Assembly (NCBI GenBank): GCA_949289005.1
Contig: CASEMQ010000007.1
Location: 1-64,000 of the forward strand
DNA length: 64,000 nucleotides
Direction of reading: 5' to 3'
From: an uncultured Lentisphaeraceae bacterium
GTDB lineage: Bacteria; Verrucomicrobiota; Kiritimatiellia; RFP12; DVOR01
Shown: one piece after another, positions 7,386 to 14,933 of the stretch
How the letters are laid out: each line of letters starts with the position of its first letter
Position numbering within the stretch: position 1 is the stretch's first letter
The notes under the pieces: model-generated
What the model saw: only the letters and a program-made list of their open reading frames with translations
Database searches by the model: none
Told to the model about the DNA's origin: nothing
Made by a program: the position numbers and the translations under genes

Positions 7386-8932
7386 CAGAAAACCGACGTA
7401 TCATTCTCAACGTGGTGGCCACGTATGGCCGCACGCTTTTCACGGTGGCGTGCGGTCTTTTTGCCGGGCGATGGGCGCTCATGGCCTTGGGGGAGACGGA
7501 TTTCGGTTTGCAGGCGGTGGTGGGAGCCTTGATGGTATTCATCGCGTTCTTCAACTCGGTTCTCGCGGGCGCGATCAGTCGATTCTACGCCGTCTCCGTG
7601 GGCCAGGCGAAGATTGCGGGTTCCGCCGGTTTGGAAGAGTGTCAAAGATGGTTCAACACCGCTCTCACCATTCACACCGTTGTCCCGCTTCTGCTGTTGT
7701 CAGTGGGTTATCCGCTTGGGATATGGGCGGTGGAGCATTGGCTGACGATTCCGCCAGATCGGGTGGAAGCGTGCCGTTGGGTCTTTCGTCTCACCTGCCT
7801 TTCAGGATTTGTCGGGATGGTGAACGTTCCCTTCACTGCAATGTATACGGCCAAGCAATACATTGCCGAATTGACGCTTTATTCCTTTGTTACCACCACG
7901 CTCAACGTTTGCTTCCTCTATTACATGGTTACGCATCCGGGCGACTGGTTGGCGCGCTACGCGTTGTGGACGTGCCTACTCTCTGTTGTGCCACAGATTG
8001 TCATTTGCCTTCGGGCAATGCTCGTTTTTCCCGAGTGCCGTTTGCGTTGGCGCTATTGGTATGACCTGCCCCGCCTTCGTCAGGTTGGTGCTTACGCGGG
8101 CTGGCAAATGCTGGGAAGTTTTTGTGGGCTTTTGCGAACGCAGGGCATCTCCGTTCTCATCAACAAGGCATTCGGCCCTGCCGTCAATGCCGCGATGGGC
8201 GTGGCGCAATCCGTCAATGGCAAGGCTTCCAGTTTGGCCGCGGCGATGTTGGGCGCTTTTTCGCCTGCGATTACGACGGCGTTTGGTGAAGGAAATCTCC
8301 CAAAGATGAAGCAGATGGCGTTGCGGTCTTGCCGTTTTGGACTATTGTTGTCATTGCCGTTCTTGTTGCCGTTGGCATTGGAGTTGCCGGAGATTATTCG
8401 GCTTTGGCTGAAAACGCCTCCGGCTTATGCCATTGGTCTCTGTTGGTGCATGATTGCGCTTTATTTAACGGATGTCTGCACGCAGGGGCATATGATTGTG
8501 GTCAACGCGAGTGGAAAGATTGCCGCTTATCATGTGGTGCTCAGTGCCATTAGCATTTTTACGTTGCCGACGGCGTGGCTATGTGTACGTTTAGGTTTGG
8601 GGGTCTACGTCGCCATTGGCGGTGTTTTGATTGGTGCCATCGCGCTCAATTCCTTGGGACGTGTTTGGTTCGCGCGGCGGTTGCTTGGGATGAGTGCGCG
8701 GGCGTGGTTGTTTGGCGTCATGGTGCCGGTGATGGCGCTGACGGTTGTGTGCGGGGCGATTGGCTTCCTTCCCCAGCTTTGGTTGGGGCCGTCGTTTGGG
8801 CGAATTTTGCTTACCACGGCGATTACGGAGGCGTGCTTTCTTCCGTTGGCGTGGCGTTTCGTGCTTGACGAGGATGAACGCGCTTACACCAAGCACGTCG
8901 TTGGGCGTATCGTTGGCAAGATTCGTGGTTAA
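7382..8932 (+). CDS. Polysaccharide export flippase (MATE/Wzx-like membrane protein)
   Basis: 516 residues with about 12-14 hydrophobic helices distributed along the length and short polar loops. The N-terminus TENRRIILNVVATYGRTLFTVACGLFAGRWALMALG and an INKAFGPAVNAAMGVAQSVN segment are typical of O-antigen/teichoic-acid flippases of the MVF superfamily. It would move a lipid-linked oligosaccharide or related lipid across the inner membrane. Coupled by ATGA to the epimerase. No polymerase or glycosyltransferase is present in the block, so only part of a pathway is seen. GC content matches the two preceding genes rather than the rest of the window. Confidence 0.85.
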   Translation: MTENRRIILNVVATYGRTLFTVACGLFAGRWALMALGETDFGLQAVVGALMVFIAFFNSVLAGAISRFYAVSVGQAKIAGSAGLEECQRWFNTALTIHTVVPLLLLSVGYPLGIWAVEHWLTIPPDRVEACRWVFRLTCLSGFVGMVNVPFTAMYTAKQYIAELTLYSFVTTTLNVCFLYYMVTHPGDWLARYALWTCLLSVVPQIVICLRAMLVFPECRLRWRYWYDLPRLRQVGAYAGWQMLGSFCGLLRTQGISVLINKAFGPAVNAAMGVAQSVNGKASSLAAAMLGAFSPAITTAFGEGNLPKMKQMALRSCRFGLLLSLPFLLPLALELPEIIRLWLKTPPAYAIGLCWCMIALYLTDVCTQGHMIVVNASGKIAAYHVVLSAISIFTLPTAWLCVRLGLGVYVAIGGVLIGAIALNSLGRVWFARRLLGMSARAWLFGVMVPVMALTVVCGAIGFLPQLWLGPSFGRILLTTAITEACFLPLAWRFVLDEDERAYTKHVVGRIVGKIRG

Positions 8933-9031
8933 AACGGTAAAATGTGGTGGCAAGGCGACTTTCTGACCTGCGTACTGTTGTTACGTGGGATTGGGAAGGG
9001 GCGGGAAAGTGCAGATTTGCGTGTGTGTTTG

Positions 9032-9040
9032 TGCTAGGAT
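9032..9040 (+). promoter_or_regulatory. Extended -10 promoter (TGCTAGGAT), probably leaderless
   Basis: TGCTAGGAT ends 6 nt before the ATG at 9047, leaving no room for a ribosome-binding site in the transcript. Confidence 0.5.
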
Positions 9041-9046
9041 GGGGGC

Positions 9047-10939
9047 ATGAAAGCGTTGTTGATTGCGATGGTGTTGGTGGCGGGGGTGGCGGTTGCCGGC
9101 CCGCTGGATGAGTTGTTGCCGCGGCCGAAGGTGGCGGAGGCGCGGGCGGGCGCCTGGGTGGAGGGCGTGGGGGCGGTGCGTGTGGGGGCGCTGACGGAGG
9201 CGGACCGGGCGGCCGTCCGGGAGCGGATGGGCGCGGCGGGGGATGCGGCCGGGGTGGGGGAAGGCGTGCCGGCGGGGGCGTATGTGCTGGAGGTGGGAGC
9301 CGGGGTGGCGGAGATCCGGGCGGATGGCGCGGAGGGGGCGCGTTATGCGCGGGCGACGTTGCGGCAGCTGGCGGGGCTGGGGCGGGGGGTGGCGCCGGGG
9401 TGCAAAATCGTGGATTGGCCGGCGTTGCGGTGGCGGGGGATGTTGCATGACACGGGGCGGAACTTTCAGCCGGTGGGGCAGCTGCGGGGGCAGCTGCCGG
9501 TTTTGGCGGATTACAAGTTCAATCTCTTCCAGTGGCATATCACGGACAATCATGGGTGGCGGCTGGAGTCGAGGAAGTATCCGCAGTTGCAGGCGCCGGA
9601 GAACCTGGACCGGTCGGACGGGTTTTATTCGCAGGAGGATTTCAAGGCGTTGATCGCGTATGCGCACAGTTTGGGGATCACGGTGTTGCCGGAGTTTGAT
9701 TTACCGGGGCACACGCGGTGTTTCCGGCGGGCGTTTGGGCTGAAGCGGATGGATGAGCCGCGGGTGCGGCAGATCGTGACGGATTTGCTGGAGGAGGCGG
9801 CGGGGCTGTTGGACCCGAAGGTGACGCCGTTTATCCATTTGGGCTCGGACGAGGTGCAGGGGCACGAGCGGGTGCCGGGGGAGTGGCTGACGGGCTGGGT
9901 GAATCTGTTGGAGGCGAAGGGCTTTCGCGTGGTGGCGTGGGGGCCCGGGCAGAACCCGCCGAACCTGTCGCGGCCGTTGGTGCGGCAGTATTGGCAGGGG
10001 CGTCAGGTGAAGCGCTCGGGGGCGGAGCCGTATTTCGATTCGCAGAGCGGCTATTACATCAATCACGTGGACCCGTTGGAGTTGTTGGCGCCGGCGACTT
10101 ATCAGCAGCCGTGCGCCACGGGGGCGGCGGCGAACCGTTTGGGGGCGATTTTCGCGGTGTGGCACGATGACTTCGCGGAGGATCCGCGGGAGGTGCTGAC
10201 GATGAACCCGGTCTTCCCGGCCATCGCGCTTTATTCGGATGCGTTCTGGAGCGGGCGCGCGGCGGATCGGATGGATCTTTATGGCAATCTTCCGGACCCG
10301 CGGGACCCGGCGTTCGCGCAGGCGGCGGAGTTGGAGCGTCGGGTGTTGGCGCACAGGCCGTTGCACGCCGCGCGGCCGTTCCCCTATTGGCGGCAGACGG
10401 ATCTGCGCTGGCGCTTGGCGGAGACGGCGGAGGATCTGCCGTTCGCGGAGTTGCCGTGGGGGGAACGGGTCGTGGCGCAGGGGACGGTTTTCCCGCAGCA
10501 TTTCTTTTACCCGCAGTCGAACCTGACGGACGGCAAGGCGGGGTGCGTCTGGCTGGGGATGGTGGTGACGAGCGACCGTGCGAAGACGGTGTCGCTCTAC
10601 GCGGACTTCATGAATTACTCGCGCTCGGAGGGGCGCAAGCGGGATTTGCCGCTGGTGCAGGGGCAGTGGAACGCGAAGGGCGCCAAACTTTTCCTCAATG
10701 GCCGGGAAATCCCGCCGCCGCGCTGGATGCAGCCGGGGCTTACGGGGCAGGCTTCCGTGGAAACGCCGCTGGTGGATGAGCCGTGGTGGGTGCGCCCGCC
10801 GCTGCGCGTGGCGCTCCGGCAGGGGCGCAACGAATTGCTCGTCAAGTTGCCCAAGAAGGGCTGGAAGTGGAGCGCCACCTGTTTCTTCCCCGAGCCCGAG
10901 GGGCTCACCTTTGCCCCGCCCGAGCGCCCCGCGCCCTGA
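9047..10939 (+). CDS. Secreted GH20 beta-N-acetylhexosaminidase
   Basis: 630 residues with a signal peptide (KALLIAMVLVAGVAVAG). After a GH20b-like N-terminal domain (to about residue 120) comes the TIM barrel: WRGMLHDTGRNFQPV, YKFNLFQWHITDNHGWR and the catalytic Asp-Glu pair D268-E269 in FIHLGSDEV. GH20 enzymes remove terminal GlcNAc or GalNAc by substrate-assisted catalysis. The C-terminal part (from about residue 470) looks like a beta-sandwich accessory domain. Followed by a repeat-rich gap and then a GH123-like enzyme, so amino-sugar-containing glycans are the probable target. The start lies directly behind an extended -10 box. Confidence 0.9.
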   Translation: MKALLIAMVLVAGVAVAGPLDELLPRPKVAEARAGAWVEGVGAVRVGALTEADRAAVRERMGAAGDAAGVGEGVPAGAYVLEVGAGVAEIRADGAEGARYARATLRQLAGLGRGVAPGCKIVDWPALRWRGMLHDTGRNFQPVGQLRGQLPVLADYKFNLFQWHITDNHGWRLESRKYPQLQAPENLDRSDGFYSQEDFKALIAYAHSLGITVLPEFDLPGHTRCFRRAFGLKRMDEPRVRQIVTDLLEEAAGLLDPKVTPFIHLGSDEVQGHERVPGEWLTGWVNLLEAKGFRVVAWGPGQNPPNLSRPLVRQYWQGRQVKRSGAEPYFDSQSGYYINHVDPLELLAPATYQQPCATGAAANRLGAIFAVWHDDFAEDPREVLTMNPVFPAIALYSDAFWSGRAADRMDLYGNLPDPRDPAFAQAAELERRVLAHRPLHAARPFPYWRQTDLRWRLAETAEDLPFAELPWGERVVAQGTVFPQHFFYPQSNLTDGKAGCVWLGMVVTSDRAKTVSLYADFMNYSRSEGRKRDLPLVQGQWNAKGAKLFLNGREIPPPRWMQPGLTGQASVETPLVDEPWWVRPPLRVALRQGRNELLVKLPKKGWKWSATCFFPEPEGLTFAPPERPAP

Positions 10940-10947
10940 TTGTCGGA

Positions 10948-10985
10948 AATCAACTGGCCACAAAGGGCAAAAAGGCCACAAAGGC
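10948..10985 (+). repeat. CACAAAGGGC-type repeat (family B copy)
   Basis: GGCCACAAAGGGCAAAAAGG followed by CCACAAAGGCAGGGG, matching the arms at 1444-1632. It lies just after the GH20 stop. Confidence 0.6.
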
Positions 10986-11032
10986 AGGGGGTGCGACTCC
11001 CGCATCGTGTGTTCCGGGATTTGCCCGTTCCG

Positions 11033-11053
11033 CCTGTCGCCCCGGATGGGGCG
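11033..11053. repeat. REP-like hairpin (family D copy)
   Basis: CCTGTCGCCCCGGATGGGGCG, inverse orientation, followed by an imperfect CTGTTCGCTACTCTCTGTTCGC tract that also accompanies other copies. Confidence 0.65.
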
Positions 11054-11100
11054 TTCCGTCTTCTGTTCGCTACTCTCTGTTCGCTTTGGGATACGGCGTG

Positions 11101-11252
11101 TCTCGCCTCGGGATGCGGCGTGTCTCGATGGGAGGTACGGCGCGTCTCGGAAAACGACCCCGCGTATAGATTGAAAATCCCGATTTGACAGACCTTGGGG
11201 CAGGTAAGCATTCAACAGGTTATCGACAGTTTTGCGAAAGTTATCAACAGGT
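11101..11252 (+). repeat. Interspersed ~150-bp repeat family C, copy 1
   Basis: Contains GGGAGGTACGGCGCGTCTCG, GGAAAACGACCCCGCGTATAG, ATTGAAAATC and then TTATCGACAG and TTATCAACAGG motifs. The reverse complement of 30549-30714 matches it over nearly the whole length with scattered substitutions. The 10940-11490 gap otherwise holds family B and D repeats and no convincing gene. Confidence 0.85.
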
Positions 11253-11347
11253 ATGAAAAGGGGTGGCGTGAGCGGGGCCGCCGGATAGAAGGTCGTGAGC
11301 GGACGCGCCTTTTCGAGGCGACAGGCATTCTTTTGTGCGAAAACTTG

Positions 11348-11368
11348 CCTGTCGCCCCGGAGAGGGCG
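11348..11368. repeat. REP-like hairpin (family D copy)
   Basis: CCTGTCGCCCCGGAGAGGGCG followed by a CTGCTCACTGTTCGC tract; same type as 11033-11053. Confidence 0.6.
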
Positions 11369-11475
11369 CCCTGTTTTCGGTGCACTGCTCACTGTTCGCT
11401 TGGCTCCCGGGTGCGTTTCGCCGTATGCGGCGGGGCGGGGCGGCGCGTGGCATGGGGTGGCTGTGGGGGGCGTTG

Positions 11476-11484
11476 TGGTATTAT
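11476..11484 (+). promoter_or_regulatory. Extended -10 promoter (TGGTATTAT), probably leaderless
   Basis: TGGTATTAT ends 6 nt before the ATG at 11491. No Shine-Dalgarno sequence fits between. Confidence 0.6.
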
Positions 11485-11490
11485 CGGCGT

Positions 11491-13596
11491 ATGAAGACGT
11501 TTGCATTGTTGTTGGCCGCCTGCGTGTTGGGCGGGGCCGTGATGGGGGCGCCGGTGCGCCACCCTTCGTATGAGCCTTCGGCGCCGGGAGCCGTGGGGCC
11601 GGAAAATCTGTTTCGCGGGGCGAAGGCTTCGGCGAAGGATCAGTGGAGCGACCGTGCGCCAGGGTTGGCGGTGAACGGGAAGCGCGATCGCAACGACCAT
11701 TGGGCGAGCGATTCGCTCCCCGCGTGGCACCAGATTGACCTGGGGACGGCGAAGACCTTCTCCACGGTACGAGTGGTGCCGTATTGGGGGGATGGGCGCG
11801 TCTATGGCTTCAAGGTGGAGGGGTCGCTGGACGGGAAGACGTGGGCGACGATCGGCGACCGGACGGCGAACTCGATCGAGGGCGGGGCGGAGGGTTTTGT
11901 GTTGGATCTGGACGAGCCGATGACGGCGCGTTACGTACGGACGACGTTCACGCGGAACACGGCGAACAACGCGGGGCATTTGGTGGAGATCGAGGGGTAC
12001 GCGGCGAGGTTGGGTGGCGAGCCGCGGTTGATCCCGGTGTCGATGCGGCAGCGGTTCGGGCGAGACGCGTTGAGCGGGCTGGCGGCGCCGGAGGCGCCGG
12101 AGGTGAATCTGCGCGGGTGGCGCGGGGAGCGGGTGGCGGCGCAGGTGTTGGTGGAGGCGCCGGCAGGTTTCAAGGAGTTGCGGGCGGAGCCGCTGGTGTT
12201 GCGCGCGGCGGATGGCCGGGAGATCGCGGCGCGGGTGGACGTGGTGCGTTATACGCTGGGCAACGGGAAGTTGGTGGCGGATATTTTGGACGGGACGTCG
12301 CAGACGCGTTTTGAGGGGGTGACGCGGCCGATGGTGCTGACGGTGGACATCCCGGCGGACGCGCCGGAGGCGGCGGAGGGGATCTTCGCGGTGCGGGTGA
12401 ACGGCAAGCGGCTGACCTGCGCGGTGCGGTTGCGGGCGGATGCATTGGTGTTGCCCTCGCCTTCGGAATGGTCGGCGCACGTGGATTTGTGGCAGCATCC
12501 GGACGCGGTGGCGCGTTGGCATGACGTGCCGGCGTGGTCGGAGGAGCATTTCCGGTTGATGAAGCCCTACATGGAGCGTTTGGCCGCGATGGGGCAGAAG
12601 ACGATCACGGCCACGCTTATCGACGAGGCATGGAACGAGCAGACGTATGACCGCTTCCGCGCGATGGTGGCCATCACGAAGAAGGCGGACGGCACGTGGG
12701 TCTACGATTATTCGGTCTTCGACCGTTGGGTGACTTTCATGCGCGAGGAGATCGGGATGCGCAACGCGACAATCTCGTGCTACAGCATGTTGCCGTGGTC
12801 GCTGACTTTCCCGTATTACGATGAGGCGTTGGGGCGGACGGTGGCGCCGAGGCTGAACCCGGGCACGCCGGAGTACGAGGCGTTCTGGGGGCGGCTGTTG
12901 GAGGATTTCGTGCGGCATGTGCGCGCGAAGGGCTGGGAGAACATCACGCGGATCGCGATGGACGAGCGGCCGGATCACCTCTTCAAGCCGGCGCTGGCGG
13001 TGGTGCGCAAGCACGCGCCCTCGCTGAAGATCGTGGCGGCGTGCAACGCGCCTTCCAACATCACGGCGGACTTCGACGATTGCTCCTATGGCCTGGGCAT
13101 CTGCGAGCGGCTGGTGAAGCTGGCGGGCGAGCGGCGGGCGCAGGGCAAGCTGACGACGTTTTACGTGTGTTGCAGCCCGGCGCGGCCGAACACGTTCATG
13201 GCCTCGGGGCTGGCGGAGAGCGAGTGGCTCTTCCCGATGGCCGCGCACTATGGGCTGGACGGCATGTTGCGCTGGACCTTCCAATCGTGGGTCGAGAACC
13301 CGCTCGTCTGCCAGGACTATGTCACGTGGCCCAGCGGCGACACCTCGCTGATTTACCCCGGCAACCGCCCGAGCCTCCGTTGGGAGGGGCTGCGCAATGG
13401 CATCGAGACCTTTGAGAAGGTGCGCATCCTGCGCGAGACCGCCAAGGCCAAGGGCAAGCCCGGGGCCATCGCCCCCGTGGAGGAGGCGCTCAAGGCCTTC
13501 ACCGTCGCGCGCGGCATGAAGGCCGGCAACCCTTACGAGGCCGATCTGCAGGCGTTGGACGCGGCGCTTGAACAGGCGACGGAGGCGTTGCGCTGA
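11491..13596 (+). CDS. Secreted GH123-like glycosidase (DUF4091) with F5/8 type C domain
   Basis: 701 residues. Signal peptide (KTFALLLAACVLGGAVMG). Residues about 35-175 form a discoidin/CBM32 domain (ASAKDQWSDRAPGLAVNGKR, WHQIDLGTAKTFSTVRV, RYVRTTFTRN). A linker beta domain follows, then a C-terminal TIM-barrel-like region with RIAMDERPDH (D491-E492) and DGMLRWTFQSWVENP, typical of the GH123/DUF4091 group. GH123 members act on beta-GalNAc by substrate-assisted catalysis with an adjacent Asp-Glu pair, which fits what is seen. Activity on GalNAc is inference from the family. Together with the preceding GH20 it points to hexosamine-containing host or algal glycans. Confidence 0.8.
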   Translation: MKTFALLLAACVLGGAVMGAPVRHPSYEPSAPGAVGPENLFRGAKASAKDQWSDRAPGLAVNGKRDRNDHWASDSLPAWHQIDLGTAKTFSTVRVVPYWGDGRVYGFKVEGSLDGKTWATIGDRTANSIEGGAEGFVLDLDEPMTARYVRTTFTRNTANNAGHLVEIEGYAARLGGEPRLIPVSMRQRFGRDALSGLAAPEAPEVNLRGWRGERVAAQVLVEAPAGFKELRAEPLVLRAADGREIAARVDVVRYTLGNGKLVADILDGTSQTRFEGVTRPMVLTVDIPADAPEAAEGIFAVRVNGKRLTCAVRLRADALVLPSPSEWSAHVDLWQHPDAVARWHDVPAWSEEHFRLMKPYMERLAAMGQKTITATLIDEAWNEQTYDRFRAMVAITKKADGTWVYDYSVFDRWVTFMREEIGMRNATISCYSMLPWSLTFPYYDEALGRTVAPRLNPGTPEYEAFWGRLLEDFVRHVRAKGWENITRIAMDERPDHLFKPALAVVRKHAPSLKIVAACNAPSNITADFDDCSYGLGICERLVKLAGERRAQGKLTTFYVCCSPARPNTFMASGLAESEWLFPMAAHYGLDGMLRWTFQSWVENPLVCQDYVTWPSGDTSLIYPGNRPSLRWEGLRNGIETFEKVRILRETAKAKGKPGAIAPVEEALKAFTVARGMKAGNPYEADLQALDAALEQATEALR

Positions 13597-13619
13597 GGCC
13601 CGGTGACCGGTGAACCGGA

Positions 13620-13639
13620 CGCCCCCGCGGGGCGACGGG
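13620..13639. repeat. REP-like hairpin (family D copy)
   Basis: CGCCCCCGCGGGGCGACGGG just after the GH123-like stop, followed by an AAGCGAAAGTGAAAAGAAGA tract that mirrors the flanks of other copies. Confidence 0.6.
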
Positions 13640-13720
13640 TGGACAAGCGAAAGTGAAAAGAAGACAGCGAACGGTGCGTGCCATGAGGGTGTGACGGCGT
13701 AGCCTTGCGCATGGGCGACG

Positions 13721-13740
13721 CCATCGCCCCGGATGGGGCG
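13721..13740. repeat. REP-like hairpin (family D copy, opposite orientation)
   Basis: CCATCGCCCCGGATGGGGCG. With 13620-13639 it forms an inverted pair across the 214-nt gap before kdgK. Confidence 0.6.
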
Positions 13741-13762
13741 CACTGTTTTCCGTTTGTTTGTT

Positions 13763-13771
13763 TGCTATACT
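13763..13771 (+). promoter_or_regulatory. Extended -10 promoter of the hexuronate operon
   Basis: TGCTATACT, 39 nt before the ATG at 13811, preceded by a T-rich CGTTTGTTTGTT tract. This is the only promoter I can see for the genes up to 19083. Confidence 0.6.
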
Positions 13772-13810
13772 AAAGGTGAATGGTTTCCTTGTTGGAAAGG
13801 ATGTTACGAC

Positions 13811-14911
13811 ATGGCGATTCTTGATGTGAAGTCCGCGGATGCTTGCCGTTGGGACATTGTTTCGTTGGGCGAGGTGATGCTTCGCCTGGATCCCGGCGAG
13901 GGGCGTATCCATACCACGCGTCACTTCACGGCGTGGGAGGGCGGCGGCGAGTACAACGTCGCGCGCGGTCTGCGGCGGTGTTTTGGCAAGCGCGCCACGG
14001 TGGTGACGGCGTTGGCCGACAACCCGGTGGGGCGGCTGGTGGAGGACTTCATCCTGCAGGGCGGGGTGGACGTCTCGCATATCCGTTGGCTGCCCTATGA
14101 CGGCGTGGGGCGGAATGTCCGCAACGGTCTGAACTTCACGGAGCGCGGTTTTGGCGTGCGTGGCGCGCGCGGCTGCTCCGACCGCGGGCACACCGCCATC
14201 GCGGCGATGCGCGCGGGCGACGTGGACTGGGACGCGCTGTTCGGCGGCGAGGGGGCGCGTTGGCTGCACACCGGCGGCATCTTCGCCGGGCTCTCGGCCA
14301 CCACGCCCGAGGTGGCCATCGAGGCGCTCAAGGCCGCCAAGCGCCACGGCGTCGTCACCTCCTATGACCTGAATTATCGCCCGTCGCTCTGGAAGGACAA
14401 TGGCGGCCAGGCGCACGCGCGTGAGGTGAACCGCGAGATCGCGCGTTATGTGGACGTGATGATCGGCAACGAGGAGGATTTCACCGCGGCGTTGGGGCTG
14501 GAGGTGCCGGGCGTGGACAAGAACCTGACGTCGCTCCCGGTCGATGGCTTCAAGCGCATGATCGGTGAGGCCGTCAAGGCCTATCCCAACTTCAAGGTCG
14601 TGGCCACCACGTTGCGCGCCGTCAAGACGGCGACCGTGAACGACTGGGGGGCCATCTGCTGGGCCGCCGGCCAATTCCATGAGGCCACCCAACGCCCCGG
14701 GCTGGAGATTCTTGACCGCGTGGGCGGCGGCGACAGCTTTGCCTCGGGCCTCATCTATGGCCTGATGGAGAAGGGCGACCCCGCGGCGGCGGTGAACTAT
14801 GGCGCCGCGCATGGCGCGTTGGCCATGACCACGCCCGGCGACACCTCGATGGCCACCTTGGCCGAGGTCGAGAAACTGGTGGGCGGCGGCTCCGCCCGCG
14901 TGGATCGCTAA
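13811..14911 (+). CDS. kdgK: 2-keto-3-deoxygluconate kinase (PfkB family)
   Basis: 366 residues from the ATG at 13811 (AAAGGA upstream; an earlier in-frame ATG at 13733 lies upstream of the promoter box and is unlikely). PfkB signatures: N-terminal GEVMLRLDPGEG, the Gly-rich GGGEYNVARGLRR, and the C-terminal motif RVGGGDSFASGL with catalytic D308. KdgK phosphorylates 2-keto-3-deoxygluconate to KDPG in hexuronate catabolism. The assignment is strengthened by the next genes: mannonate dehydratase, SDR mannonate oxidoreductase, uronate isomerase and KDPG aldolase. Cytoplasmic. Confidence 0.9.
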   Translation: MAILDVKSADACRWDIVSLGEVMLRLDPGEGRIHTTRHFTAWEGGGEYNVARGLRRCFGKRATVVTALADNPVGRLVEDFILQGGVDVSHIRWLPYDGVGRNVRNGLNFTERGFGVRGARGCSDRGHTAIAAMRAGDVDWDALFGGEGARWLHTGGIFAGLSATTPEVAIEALKAAKRHGVVTSYDLNYRPSLWKDNGGQAHAREVNREIARYVDVMIGNEEDFTAALGLEVPGVDKNLTSLPVDGFKRMIGEAVKAYPNFKVVATTLRAVKTATVNDWGAICWAAGQFHEATQRPGLEILDRVGGGDSFASGLIYGLMEKGDPAAAVNYGAAHGALAMTTPGDTSMATLAEVEKLVGGGSARVDR

Positions 14912-14933
14912 GCGACGGAAGGAGCAGGGCATC

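Noticed and set aside
11220-11252. Replication origin based on TTATCRACAG motifs
   Set aside because: Motifs deviate from the DnaA box, occur in a dispersed repeat, and no dnaA/dnaN or AT-rich unwinding region is near.
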